Positions 46,249-58,077 of a DNA stretch of 64,000 nt are shown here, one piece after another (position 1 is the stretch's first letter; the number at the start of each line of letters is the position of its first letter). The notes beneath the pieces are model-generated. The model was not told where the DNA came from, searched no databases, and saw only the letters and a program-made list of their open reading frames with translations. A program made the translations under genes and the position numbers. Source of the stretch: Gonatopus flavifemur (taxonomy: Eukaryota > Arthropoda > Insecta > Hymenoptera > Dryinidae); assembly GCA_018340375.1 (NCBI GenBank), contig JAFFJZ010000001.1, positions 69,990,001-70,054,000 of the forward strand. Direction: 5' to 3'.

Positions 46249-47534
46249 TTAGGTGTACAAATAAGTTTCCGCGGTTTGTCAAAAGATGGCCCCACCAGAA
46301 GGTTATGGAGAAATTGTCAGATGTAAAACGTAATATCCCAAGTTTAGTCATCTGGCAACACCATAACCTTAAAGTACTAGTGATTCCGTATCGGCATCAC
46401 GTAATTTTTTTCGTGCAAAAATGTCAAGTTTTATTCCGAATAAGCGTCATTTGCGGGAACTTTTGATTTACTTCTTTAATGTGAAAAAATCTGCAGCTGA
46501 GGCGCATCGATTGCTTCTAGAAGCATATGGTGAAGCTGCTTTAAGTGAGAGAAGTTGTCAGGAATGGTTTCAAAAGTTTAAGAACGGTGAGTTTGACGTT
46601 AAAGACAAAGAACGCAGTGGAAGGCCGAAAGTGTACGAAGACATGGAATTAGAAGTACTATTGGAGGAAGATTCGTCCCAAACGCAAAAAGAACTTGCAC
46701 TTACTCTACAAGTGACTCAACAAGCAATTTCACATCGTTTAAAATCGTTAGGATTGATTCAAAAACAAGGAAATTGGGTTCCATATGAACTAAAGCCGAG
46801 AGACGTTGAACGCCGATTATGCATGAGTAAAATGCTGCTTGCCAGGAATAAAAAAAAGAGTTTTTTGCATCGTATAGTCACTGGTGACGAAAAATGGATT
46901 CACTACGATAATCCAAAGAAGAGAAAGTCATGGGTTAAGCCCGGCGAACCATCAACATCGACAGCTAAGCCGAATATTCATGGAAAAAAACTCATGCTGT
47001 GTATTTGGTGGGATCAGCTTGGTGTCGTGTATTATGAATTGCTGAAACCAAGCGAAACCATTACTGGAGCTCTATACCGAACACAATTGATGAGATTGAG
47101 TCGGGCACTTAAGGAAAAACGCGCCCATTACTACTCCAGACACGACAAAATTATTCTTTTACACGATAATGCTCGTCCACATGTTGCGGCGCCGGTAAAA
47201 ACATACTTGGAAACACTCAACTGGGAAGTTTTACCCCACCCGCCGTATTCACCAGACTTAGCCCCTTCTGATTATCACCTGTTCCGGTCGATGGCACATG
47301 GTCTGTCTGAGCAGCGCTTCACATCATATGAAGACACCAAAAATTGGGTAGATTTGTGGATAGCGTCAAAAGATGAAGAGTTTTTTCGACGGGGTATCCG
47401 AATGTTGCCAGAAAGATGGGGAAAAGTAGTGGCAAATGATGGAAAATACTTTGAATAAAACGTAATGTACTTTTCCTTTACAATAAATTCCTAATTTTTT
47501 ATAAAAAACCGCGGAAACTTATTGGTACACCTAA
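46249..47534 (+). mobile_element. Complete mariner transposon (mauritiana/Mos1-like)
   Basis: TTAGGTGTAC(A)AATAAGTTTCCGCGG at 46249 onward is the inverse of the right end 47505-47534, with a single mismatch in about 30 bp. TA dinucleotides flank both sides (46247-46248, 47535-47536). The length, 1286 bp, equals that of Drosophila Mos1. It encodes one uninterrupted transposase. Near-identical ends plus an intact frame indicate a young, possibly still mobile copy. It inserted in a TATATA run. Confidence 0.92.
46421..47458 (+). CDS. Mariner transposase, intact
   Basis: A 345-residue protein, the same length as Mos1 transposase, which cuts the element out at its ends and inserts it at TA. Residues 1-110 form the paired-like DNA-binding region with two helix-turn-helix parts (for example SCQEWFQKFKNGEFDV at 45-60 and QTQKELALTLQVTQQAISHR at 87-106). 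The WVPYEL linker motif is at 119-124. The DDE catalytic core is complete: D156 in VTGDEKW, D249 in LLHDNARPH and D284 in YSPDLAPSDYHLF, the D,D34D spacing specific to mariner. It ends in DGKYFE. The ATG at 46421 opens MSSFIPNK, the conserved mariner start. There is no frameshift or stop; promoter and poly(A) signal were not identified beyond AATAAA at 47482. Confidence 0.95.
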   Translation: MSSFIPNKRHLRELLIYFFNVKKSAAEAHRLLLEAYGEAALSERSCQEWFQKFKNGEFDVKDKERSGRPKVYEDMELEVLLEEDSSQTQKELALTLQVTQQAISHRLKSLGLIQKQGNWVPYELKPRDVERRLCMSKMLLARNKKKSFLHRIVTGDEKWIHYDNPKKRKSWVKPGEPSTSTAKPNIHGKKLMLCIWWDQLGVVYYELLKPSETITGALYRTQLMRLSRALKEKRAHYYSRHDKIILLHDNARPHVAAPVKTYLETLNWEVLPHPPYSPDLAPSDYHLFRSMAHGLSEQRFTSYEDTKNWVDLWIASKDEEFFRRGIRMLPERWGKVVANDGKYFE

Positions 47535-48327
47535 TACATAAACATTCAAGATCCAATACTGGATAATAAAAGTATTGCCGCAGAAAAGAAACGTGTAACC
47601 AATTACATCACAATAATATATTTTGTTTTGTAGCGAATGATCCTATTTGCAAAAACTAACCTATTGTTATGCAGAATCATATATTAGAGGAATATCAATT
47701 TATTATTTTATCCATTGTACTTTATTTTTTCTGAACGTACGTGAATTAAATTTCCATCAAATTTCACATTTTTGTGCAAGATAGAATGTATCGAAATTCA
47801 GATTCAAGTGAATGAAATTGAATGTTAAAATATTTTGAATTTAGGTTATATACATGCATGAAAAATCCTGGAAGTATTTTTGCATTCGAATTATATGCAA
47901 ACACCTCATATGTTTTGGTAAGCCTTTATTCAAATGATTAAATCAAAATAATGAATGAATTCGTATGGTTATGGATATTTCAATATTTTAATCAAGACAT
48001 TTTAATAATACTTTCAAGAAATCTTCAAGAGATATTTGAGAGTTCTTCAGAAAGTCTTCAGGAGGGATTTAAGAATTCTTCAAGAAGGATTTAAGATCTC
48101 TTCAAGAGCTCTTAAAGACATCTTCAAGAAATCATTGAGAATTCTTAAACATTTCTTGAAGATGTCTTTTGAATTTCTTGAAGACACTTAAAAGATATCT
48201 ATTGGTGTTGCATAAGACATCTTTTCGCTCACGAAAAGAGATCTTTTGGAAAGGTCTTGCAAGAGCTCTTGCAGTTTTCAGAGACATCTTTTAGATATCT
48301 AAAAGAGCTTTTTTTTGTCTTTGTGGG

Positions 48328-49050
48328 TTGTTACGCATTCAATTTAAGGGTCTGCACTGCATTTCTGGTTTGGGCCCAAGTAAGACACCCTCGATGGAAC
48401 TAATGCAGGCTCTGAAATTAGGATCTTTGAAAGTATAACAAATTGTCGCGAAGATTATTGAATTCAATAAATGGGGGAAGTGCGCCTAATTGCATCACTG
48501 GCGTATCGGTGAAACGGAAACGCGTATAATCCCCTACGCGGTTGGAATATGAACTTGAACGCCAATCCAATCACGTCACTTTGAGTTTTGATTTGCTGAT
48601 GTGTGTCTTACATTTGATACAGCAAATTCTGGGACTTCATCTTATTCTTGGGTGATTTCCTGTGTCGAGAAAACGTTAACTTTATATTCCTTTATACGGT
48701 AAGTAGAACTGTAAATATAAAGTTTTGAAGTGGTGAATCTGAGTAATGAAATGTCCTATCATTCCCAGATAGCACAGAAAGTTCTCTGAACGTTTTGAAA
48801 ACATACATTTGGTACTGCGTGTTTTGGTCTGCAGGAAGGAGGTTCTCCAAACGTACCTTGAGAGTACCTGCATTTTGGATGCCCCTGAATACGGTTTCAG
48901 CACATCCTCCCCAATTACTACGGTACTTCCATGAAAACTGACCTTTAAAAGCATGCACGGAGAAAAACGTATGGGAAATGTGTAGCACGGTTCACCATAA
49001 TAATGGCAGTTTTGGGACAAATAAGCATTTATGTGCACTCCTCCTTCGAT
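48328..49050. other. No gene recognised
   Basis: A CACGGAGAAAAACG motif at 48957 hints at another MITE end. A 118-codon minus-strand frame has no domain. Confidence 0.3.
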
Positions 49051-50176
49051 TACACAGTGCTACAAAAAAGAAAAAATTAAAGACACTTCTCAAATGACCT
49101 AGTGTAGGTTGTTGGTCTGGTCGAATACAACACAAAACCATGTTTGAAAAATTTTTTACACCCTCAAATTTTCAAGTTATGGTCAAAAAACTGGTTGTTG
49201 GGGATTTTGTACATTTGAAAATTCCTAACACGGCCATTTTTGGACCAATTTCGAAATTCCAAAAGGGTTCTGAAAGGGGAATGCTGGCACTTTCGAGACA
49301 TGTGACATATGGTTTTAAGTATTAAATAGAACTTAGTGGAAATTTTTCCTGAAGAATTTGAAATTTTCATCTGTTTTTTTCATTTTTTCTATTTCAAAAG
49401 CGTTTTTTTGCGACTATACTTCAAGAACCAATAGTTTATCATATATGGTATGGAAGTGGGTTCAATTTTGTGTGAAATAAGTCGTTGTTCATTGAAATCG
49501 ATCAAGAATTGTCAGAGTTGTACAATTTTTTCCAAAAAAGGAAATTTCGGTCTCATACGAAAATTGATGTGGAGTTCAATTAATAATATTCTATACATCA
49601 TATAACGTATCATGTTATCGAATATGATGTTGGCTTGCTCTATCATTATGCTGAGGAAAGAACATAGGCCAAATAGGTAGAACTCACGCTAATACAATTA
49701 ATATAATTATTGAAACTTTCTTTTTTGGGAAAAATTATATAACTCCAACAATTCTTGATCGATTTCAATGAACAACGACTTATCTCACACTGAATTGAAC
49801 CCACTTCAATACCATATATGATAAACCATTGGTTCTTGAAGTATAGTCGCAAAAAAATGCTTTTGAAATAGAAAAAATAAAAAAAACAGGTGAAAATTTC
49901 CACTAAGTTCCATTTAATACTCAAAACCATATATACGTCTCGAAAGTGCCATTATTTCCCTTTCAGAACCCGTTTAGAATCTCGAAATTGGTCGAGAAAT
50001 GGCCGAGTTAGAAATTTTCAAATGTACAAAATCCCCAAAAATCATTTTTTTGACCATAACTTGAAAATTGGAGGGTGTAAAAAATTTTTCAAACATGATT
50101 TTGTGTTGTATTCGACCGTACCAACAACCTACACCAGGTCATTCGGAAAGTGTCTGACCAATGTAGCACCGTGTTA
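49051..50176. mobile_element. 1.1-kb foldback element with ~0.5-kb arms
   Basis: ACACAGTGCTACA at the left and TGTAGCACCGTGTTA at the right. The arms, about 49051-49550 and 49680-50176, are complementary over long stretches (for example AACACAAAACCATGTTTGAAAAA at 49129 against its inverse at 50084). Parallel frames appear in both arms on opposite strands as a consequence. Arm divergence looks larger than in the 60278 and 57585 foldbacks. Confidence 0.7.
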
Positions 50177-51839
50177 TGGTAATCCATACCTCATTTTGGT
50201 GAAAATCACTTTACAACTTGAAACGATGGAATATTTAATCAATCGTGATTTTGATAATTATTCCAGAATATTCAAATGAATTCATAATAATTGGATAAAC
50301 AGCATTCCATGAATGAAAAACATTATAATTGCCTGAGTCCAAGTAATATTTATTATTAATTGAATATCTCTTTGTGTCATTTTCTATAGACTCGTCAATT
50401 GATATAAATATATATATATATATACATGTGTTGATATTCAACTATATGCGTTCAATATTTTTTTAATTTCAACAGATATTGATCTCAAGTTATTCACAAT
50501 ATTTCAATTTCTATATGGATACTCGACCCATAAGCCGGGTCATTATAGCTAATATCATGAAATCTCAATAATTTGAATTTGCAATGAAGTACGAAACCAT
50601 GTAACTTGAGATTTAAATCGGTCATCGATTAAATATACAAATGTAAATGGATACATATAATTAAAAATTATATGTATCCTCGTTATGTAATCTTGGAGGG
50701 TGACGAGATGTTTCCTTCCTTTGACTATTTGAGTGATAGCACTATAAATTTTAATATGATACTTCTTATAAAAGTTGTCTACCTCCTTGGGAAATCGTTT
50801 ATAATAAATTTGTCCATGAAAACGGACTTTTGCAAATAATAACTTGATACATGAACTATAAAAGCGAACCCATATAAAAATTTTTAGGTCCCGCCAATGC
50901 TGACAATAGAATATAGCTTGGCGGAATGTTGACAGCCAAGGCTTGGCAATCTATAAATATTCAATGTTGATTGACAAAAATTATAATGTTGCACCGATAT
51001 CGGTATTCAACGAATTCAGGTTGTCAGCCTACCATTGATTCACAATTCTGCCAGGCTTGGCGCTTGCTAGGCTCATCCTTGGTCTAGCATTGACCGAACG
51101 ATAGATCCTAAGATGTATACAAGGAATATATAAGGCTCAAATAATTCTCTGGGAGAACAGTCAATCCTTCTTTGTTACAAGGTTACACCAGAAGGCTCCT
51201 AACGTTGATCAATATCGTGTACACTTCCTATGGCGAATATTAGCGACAAAAAATACCAAGTTGTTTACAGATGAATGAGGAACACACAATACCGTCGCAA
51301 AGAACACACATATGTTGGAAATTGTGGAATGCCTACAATTTTCATATATTTTTAGGTCAATTATTTTTTACAGTTTTATCATGAGCACAACATTGATAAA
51401 CAAATTTCTCTATTGTTTGCCAATGATGGTCTATTTCATTGCCATCTCTGCACCAATGATGGGGCTTCATTGGAAGAACATATCGATGTTATCATTCCAG
51501 TGTTGTACCATGCTTGGCTGCCAAGCCTCGGCCCTACTTTATCTACATTGCGCCATGCTAGCGCCAATGGTAAAGTTCTGTATGGGAAAAGTGAAGTTTC
51601 CCCCGAATTTAGTGGCAGCACAAATCCCTCACGTGGGGGAAATTCATCTCCTCTATATTTTGGAGAGATTCTCCCCCATTTGGAAGAAAACTCTTCCTTT
51701 CTGAAGGAAAATTCTCTCCAAATGAAGAAAAAATGGTTTGTTGCTACCAACTTGGAGGAAAATTCCACATTCATTCTCCACAGTGTAAGTTCAAAATATA
51801 TAATTATATTTGCCGGAGAAACAATAAGTGTTTGAATAC
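50177..51839. other. No gene; TA microsatellite and TTGGCA/GGAAAATTC-rich repeats
   Basis: TA run at 50403-50425. From 50890 to 51130 the phrase CTTGGC(A/G) recurs in both orientations, and 51600-51780 carries TTCTCCCCC/GGAGAGAATT-type inverted phrases. The overlapping 130-160-codon frames at 51312-51915 on both strands fall in this texture and are not convincing genes. Confidence 0.35.
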
Positions 51840-52760
51840 TGAGATCACACCCTCCAGTACAGCCCATAACTTCCAAAACACAAAGCAAAGAAAATGAACG
51901 AAATGTAACACTCATATTCTATCCCACAACCGCCATATCGATATTCTGACATCTCGAATCGGGTATACATTTCAAGCACCACGTTCGTACATACATACAC
52001 GCATTCGAAAATATTCAGATATACAAACATATAATAGCGAGGAGAGAGATATGTCTTGTAGATAAGATAGCTAGTGGCAATGGTGAGCTCTTTCCCCCTT
52101 ATTCGTTGCATATATAACCATGAGTCTGCCAGGACGTTTTGCCTTTGTCGCAAAGCGCAATAATTGCATGGGAGGGTGGCGTAACTCGTACCCACGGTAC
52201 CACCAAGAAGAACTATATAAAAAGGGGGAAAACTGGAAGAATGGGGTAGTCGTAGAGCAGCAGTAGCAGCAGCACGCGCCGGAACCGGAACCAAGAGAAT
52301 GAGTCGTGTGTGTCCCCACCGTTCTCAAGCGGAACTATAATGATTAGTCACGGATTCTGCAACAAACCCAGCGTAGAAACTCTCTCATTCGAGCTCGAGT
52401 CTAGGGAAAAAGGGCTGGGCTATAACCCACGAAACACACCGATTCACGGTTTCGTAGGGTGTACGTATATATGATACGTATGTACATACAAAAGCACATG
52501 AGACTTTACGGGTGCCGAGAGCGAATACGAGAGTGCAACGCGAATCGGTCGAGCGTGGTCAACCTGAACCGAAAGACACTTCATCACTTTCCGTACGATG
52601 CTTTTGAGCTCCGTTGTAGTTTATTTTTCTGAATGTACAATCCACGTATAGTACACTCGTATAAATTCAAACGAATAAAATTCCATACATGGTATAAGAA
52701 TTGGAGAAATCTTACACTTCGTTCTGGAAGATTTCATGGTCCCGGATGTTTCATTTTTCT
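51840..52760. other. Unique GC-richer block with a promoter-like centre
   Basis: No repeat-family ends are seen. A strong TATA box lies at 52214. On the plus strand, a short ATG frame after it (about 52300) stops after 13 codons, so no product is proposed. The minus-strand frame of 149 codons has no domain. Confidence 0.35.
52214..52223 (+). promoter_or_regulatory. TATA box, candidate core promoter
   Basis: TATATAAAAA followed directly by GGGGG, with GC-rich CAG-containing sequence 35-70 bp downstream (52255-52290). This is the classic TATA(A/T)AAG-type layout with a plausible start site near 52245. Whether it drives a gene cannot be told from this window. Confidence 0.35.
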
Positions 52761-52909
52761 TATGAAGTTACGTACTTGATAGCTCGTTTCGTAATGCATT
52801 CAAGTTGAAAGCGATTGTCGGGTCGAAGTGAATCAATAAAGGAATCATGAAATATTGATGAAACTCGGGATAGATTCCTTGCATCGTGTCATGAATGAAT
52901 TGATTCTTA

Positions 52910-53502
52910 CACTGTAAAAAAAGTCCCTTCTGAAAATTCAGAATATGCTCTCTAAAATCTTTGGAGTGAGATTTCACTATTTAGCCAGTCAGAAGTGAGC
53001 TTGTCGAATTTTGGAGTGAAATTTCCACTCTTTTAGAGTGATATTCTAAGGTTTGAGGTTATAAATTCAAACCCACTTCGACACTAGAGTGAATCTTTCA
53101 CTCTAAAAGAGTGAGAGGTCACTCGAAAGGAGTGAAAATTCCACTCGAAGCGGACAGGCTCACTTCTGACACTTGGTAGAGTGAAACATGCGATTTTTCA
53201 CTCTTTCAGATTTAGAGAGTGTGACTTTGATTTTTTACACCCACTTTTTTCTAAATTTTCAGATGAATTCTACTGAATTTTAAGAAATTTTTCCTTCAAT
53301 TTAGGAACTTCAGAAAAACACTCACTCGCATCCTGAAAATTAGCTGATTTCAAGAACCAAAACTAGCCCTAATTGGATGAAAGTCACCGCCAAAAATAAT
53401 GGAAAAGACAACCACATTCAGTCGGACTTTTTACCGTGAAAGTGACCGTGAAAAAAATTACCCTCGCGTTATCTGAATTCTCAAAAGGAATTCTTCTACA
53501 GT
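52910..53502. mobile_element. MITE with CACTGTA(A/G)AA ends, hosting an AGAGTG-type MITE
   Basis: CACTGTAAAAAAAGTCCCTTCTGAAAATTCAG at the left; inverse of CACTGTAGAAGAATTCCTTTTGAGAATTCAG at the right. The AGAGTG/CACTCT insert at about 52950-53225 breaks it. Confidence 0.6.
52950..53225. mobile_element. AGAGTG/CACTCT MITE (copy 3), nested
   Basis: GCTCTCTAAAATCTTTGGAGTGAG at the left is mirrored by CTCTTTCAGATTTAGAGAGTG at the right. TCAGAAGTGAGCTTGTCG and CGGACAGGCTCACTTCTGA form an inner pair. Confidence 0.5.
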
Positions 53503-55857
53503 GTGGATGAGGAAGAATAAAATGTCTTCACGCAGGAGAAATGAATCTCATTAACAGAACGGAGAAGTTACCAAAGTTGAGAAACGGCTCAGTTCTGAAA
53601 AACTTTGTAGTCATCGGACTTGGGCAATTCACTTCTCTGTATAAGATCAAAAAACAGGACGTGGACAATGTTATTTAGATTGATCCAGTCACCAATGCAA
53701 ACCCTAATAGAAATAATTACGATTGGGGATTAGATGGGCTTCAGTCATTTTTCTCAGATGTTGAGTTGATTTCTAGCTGGTTTTGTAACACACTTTCTAG
53801 CCTTTCGTGCCCACCCAGATGTCCCAGGGAATTGCTGGAATGTAGTTTGAATTCCTGATTAGAAATGTGAAATCATGTTTTTTCAGTAAAATCACACCTA
53901 TGAATAAGGTAGAAATGTGTTTTGAAATGTAATCCCAAGTCAAGTATGTTGCTTTCCAATTTATTTCCATAAAATAATCCCGAGTGCTAAATTGGTACGT
54001 TTAGGCTTCTCCTTTTATTCCCCTGACTGTGTTCATGGGCTATCAATGTTACCGTGAGATCAATTGAAACATGAAAAATCTACATAAACCAACTGAATGT
54101 TCGAACACTGGAGTCAAATTAGCTGGAATGTGTTATCCAGTTGCCCCCACATGAGTCCCATCTAGTACATGGATGGTCAGTGGGACGTCCAGACAAATTT
54201 CTAACAGGAATGGTCCTTCGCAATTTAGTACAAATTGCTTGGGAAGTCGCAGAATACTATCTTACCAAGTCTTGAGAAAACAAAATACTTGAAAATGTAA
54301 TTGCTGCAAGTGAAAGAAATTGCTAAAATTTTGGAAAATGTAACACAAGAATGCAGAAGATGTGCAAAAATTCCAACATCTGGTCATGTTTGTCCTGCTT
54401 TTTTAATTTTTTATAAGTAGACGTATGAATATGATGCTACTACAAATGTTATATTTCTTCATTATCAACTAGGACACAGTGGACTCATTATCAATAGTCG
54501 TATTGTCTTTGTTACTTATATTTGCTGGATCTAGTAACAGTTTCGTAATCATCGACTCTTAAAACCCTCGGATTACTCAGATTTTCAGAATATAGTTGAT
54601 TTTTGGACATTTATGTCCGTCATCTTGGATCTACCATCTTGAATTTGGATAATCTAATAAGGGATTCAAAATTAGCACTCTCCAAATTCAAATCAATGAA
54701 ATCTCACTATTTTTGCAGTTGAAAGTCAGTGAAACATCAGTGGTTCAGGTACAGTCCCAGCCAAAACATAACCCCTGCGGCCGACAGCTCGCGGCCGACA
54801 GCTTCCACTTCATGTGGATAGTTACTACTTTTACAGTTGGAAGTGTTTCTGATTGATTGCATCAGTGAGATTTCACTGCAAAGATCATTTAATATTCACT
54901 GATTGTGCATTGCATATGCACTGATTCGGAGTGGTCGACTTTTCACTGCAATCAGCGAGATTTCAGTGTTTCAAATTTAGACAGCAGTGTTTCAACCTCC
55001 AGGATCCCTGTGTACAAGGTCTAAAAAGAAATTCCTTATCAAAACACGTTCTTGAAGTTGGAATCGTTTATAGAAACGAAACGAAAATTCGAACTCATAA
55101 AATCTGGTAAATTATCGATATTTCACTTCTCGAATCAACTCTTTGGAACTGGTAACATCGTTTGAAGGATATATTATAAGATTTTGGATCTTCAACAGCT
55201 GAATATTTCGTTACCACGTTAGCATGTATGTAGCATGAGGCCCACCGCGGCCTGGCATGGGCCCCATCCTATCAATATAGGCCCAAGACTGGCCCAGAGT
55301 TCATACACGCCAGAGTATTCGATTACTAATTCGTTTCAATCAAGGATTCAAAGTTCAGCAACATATAAAAACGTTGTTCTGAAAGTAATTTATCAAAATC
55401 ACATAGAATTTTATGCTTCGAAATGCGAAATGGAATGCATCATTTTAAATCCCCAGGAACAAATCTATCAATTCTGGAATTTCAAATCCATGGACGCAAA
55501 AATTTGACTGCTCACAGATATTTTTTTAGGATTTCGTTACAAAAAGGAACATTTTTTTCAAATGACAAAATCATAGTTCTCTGTTGAATAAGTAAACCTA
55601 ATCTTCCGAGTCTGCGTTTTGATAAAATTTTGATGAGAAATTTCGAAAGTTCAGATAATTTTATGTAAGGGAATATTTGGATTGAATTTTTAAGCGTTCT
55701 CTATCTATTTCGAATAAATCTAGACTCGAGTCGCTGAAAAAAATCTTGAAACAGCGGCTTTTCAAATGTTTATGGTTTGAGTTGACCATCCATCATCTCG
55801 CAATACAGTCCCTCATTTAGGAATTAGATCAATTACAAACGGACCCAGACCCAATAC
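53503..55857. other. No gene recognised; several small repeat islands
   Basis: GCGGCCGACAGCT occurs twice in tandem at 54778-54804. CACTGATT/AATCAGTG phrases cluster at 54860-54980. 55025-55215 belongs to the dispersed repeat also seen at 10205 and 42080, and a GGCC-rich 80-bp insert (55238-55305) interrupts it. Nothing coding is supported. Confidence 0.35.
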
Positions 55858-55859
55858 TT

Positions 55860-56648
55860 TTGGGAAAACCCAGCATGGTCTAACAAGGAACCAACTTGGT
55901 TCCAGTTGGGCCGACTTGGTATCAGCTGGTGCCAGCTACAGACCATGATGGTTGGTCCAACAGCCAATATGGGACCAACTTGGTTCCAATCGGTGTCAGG
56001 TTGGTTCAAGCTGGTCCCGGTTATAGATCATGATGGTTGTTCCAACAACCGATACGCGACCAACGTGCTTGCAACTGGTACTAGTTAAAGGCCATGTCAG
56101 CTGACTTAACAACCCATATAGGGTAAACTTAGTTCCAGCTCATTTCAAGTGCACCAATATCAGAGTGATTTTGAAAAATCAACATGATGCATGTTTTTTT
56201 TTATACCAGGATGAATTGAAGAATGTGATAAGAAAAATATCCGAAACGATACCTTTTAAATGAATCATAAAAAAAGAAAAGTCTCGAAATGCCAGTGGGA
56301 CAAAACCCTAACGCATTTTGATAAAAATGTCCAAACTCTGGATAAAACATACAGAAGTTCTGGTTTACTGGTATTTCCAAGATTCATTCATCACTATCTG
56401 AGGCTATATCCAGCATGTTCTGCCCCAGGTTGATACTAGGACTGGATAAAACCACACAGGGTAGTACTGATCTCTAAGTAGACCCATATTAGGTAGTACC
56501 AGTCTAGGTAGGATCAACCTGATCCCATGTAGGTTGATCCTAAGCAGTGTGGTCCTACCTGACATGGTTCGACCATGTAACCAAATTCCTACTGGTCCTA
56601 CCCAAGATGGTCGGACCTAGTTGGAACCCAGCTGGGTTTTTTCAACAG
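55860..56648. mobile_element. Element with AAACCCAGC ends carrying an 85-bp tandem array
   Basis: AAAACCCAGCATGG at the left and the inverse of AAAACCCAGCTGGG at the right. Starting at 55888 a unit opening GACCAACTTGGTTCC recurs at 55973 and 56058, exactly 85 bp apart, then a shortened fourth start near 56123. The right flank is a separate set of GGTAGTACC/GGATCAACCT phrases. A 60-codon frame inside simply translates the repeats. Confidence 0.5.
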
Positions 56649-57584
56649 GGAAACCTCTTCAAGTAGAATATGGGACTCACTGTATCCACTGTAATGGATA
56701 AAACCCTTTGATGATCGTTTACTATGAATTAAATAAAAATGAACCATTCTAAAATTTTTTATAAATTTCCTTTTTTAACATCAAAATTCCAATATTGAAC
56801 CCTACATAATATAATTATATAATTTCGTCCTTCCTTTCGTGATTTCGAAATTGTTAGCATTGCCAAATTTGACAACGTTACTTTGCCAGTAGCGGGCCAT
56901 TCTGGAATTTTCGAATAAATACTTTCAGTACAGAATATCTTACAGGATTCAAAACAGTTTTGAATTTCAACAATATATATTATGCCAGTGTCACATGAAA
57001 GTTCTTAGATCTTTTTCAATAACGTCTCCATGCATTTTGAAAGCATAAATTGTTATACGGAAGTGATGAAAAAATTGAATCTATCGATATTCGTGTGTTT
57101 TCCAGAGAGTTGAATTATGATTTTGTATCGTGTAGAAGAAGAAAGAATCCTCACGAATGACAATATAATATTATACACGAGTTTACCACGTGGAATGGAT
57201 AACTTCTGCATGCGCTGTCCGAACGTACTTCAAAATTCAATAACGTTGTTTATCAGGCATGCAAGCGTGAATTCATATTTGAATATCACGAATATCTTAT
57301 CGTTCTATTTGCAGATGTTGATGAAATTCGTACTTAGAAAAAAAAAACTTATGTTTCGAGTTGAGAACGAAATAAAAATTGTTCTTCAGTGGAATCTGAT
57401 GTGCGTAATTATCAATAATTATCAGAATTATTTGAACAGGAACAAGCAAATAACTTTTGTATTACAACTAGCGATTGTAACGCAAAGCTTGTGCAATTTT
57501 TCCCAAAAAAATAGTCGCAGTAAAGATCCTCCATAGATGGAGGGGAGTTTTTCACCATCATTTCGTGAACTTTCCTATCATTTG
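56649..57584. other. No gene recognised
   Basis: A 139-codon plus-strand frame (57117-57536) has no signal peptide, domain or favourable codon pattern. TTTGCCAGTAGCGGG near 56883 belongs to the CAGTACTGG-type repeat. Confidence 0.3.
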
Positions 57585-58077
57585 TACACGGAGAAAAATG
57601 CAGCTCGAAAGGATAGTAATCTTTGATAGAAAATTGGAGAATATTTCTTGAAATCTAAGAATTTTTCTTGAGTTTGTAATACACATAAAACGGTTCAGAT
57701 TTCTCTTGAATATTGCTCGAAAAACAATGAGAAATTATCAATACTTAACAAATCATAAAAACAAATATGAAGTTTCCAAAAGTCGCGCATGAAATTTTAC
57801 AAAGTAAATAACAAAATTTTGGAATCTTATTCTCAAATGATAGAATTTTGCTATTCACTTTGTAAAATTTCATTCGCGACTTTTGGAAACTTCATATTTG
57901 TTTTTATGATTTGTTAAGTATTGATAATTTTTCATTGTTTTTCGAGCAATATTCAAGAGAAATCTGAACCGTTTTATGTTTATTACGAACTTAAGAAAAA
58001 TTCTTAGATTTTAAGAAATATCCTCCAATTATCTATCAAAGTTCACTATCCTTTCAAGCTGCATTTTTCTCCGTGTA
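57585..58077. mobile_element. 493-bp palindromic foldback MITE
   Basis: TA CACGGAGAAAAATGCAGC at the left and the exact inverse with TA at the right. Arms of roughly 220-240 bp match almost throughout, meeting near 57830. The hairpin would be one of the longest in the window. Confidence 0.75.

Larger units (their letters stand above)
45916..48327. mobile_element. CTTCAAGA-rich element, split by the mariner
   Basis: CCCACACAGCAAGCAGTTCTTCAAG at the left and the inverse of ACCCACAAAGACAAAAAAAAGC at the right. Both sides consist of short phrases such as TTCTTCAAGA, AAGATATCTTC and TCTAAAAGAG. TGTTGCATAAGACATCTTTT (48208-48227) is shared with the foldback at 59828-60158. The middle contains the mariner and other AT-rich DNA (47535-48000), so the span is a working hypothesis. 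Confidence 0.4.

Noticed and set aside
49140..49930. Two similar 60-130-codon frames on opposite strands
   Set aside because: They are the same sequence in the two arms of a foldback element.
51312..52294. Overlapping frames of 130-159 codons on both strands
   Set aside because: They overlap each other in several phases across repeat phrases and show no recognisable protein features.
57117..57536. 139-codon plus-strand frame
   Set aside because: Low-complexity, AT-driven residues (I, N, K, Y, L), no domain and no conserved pattern.
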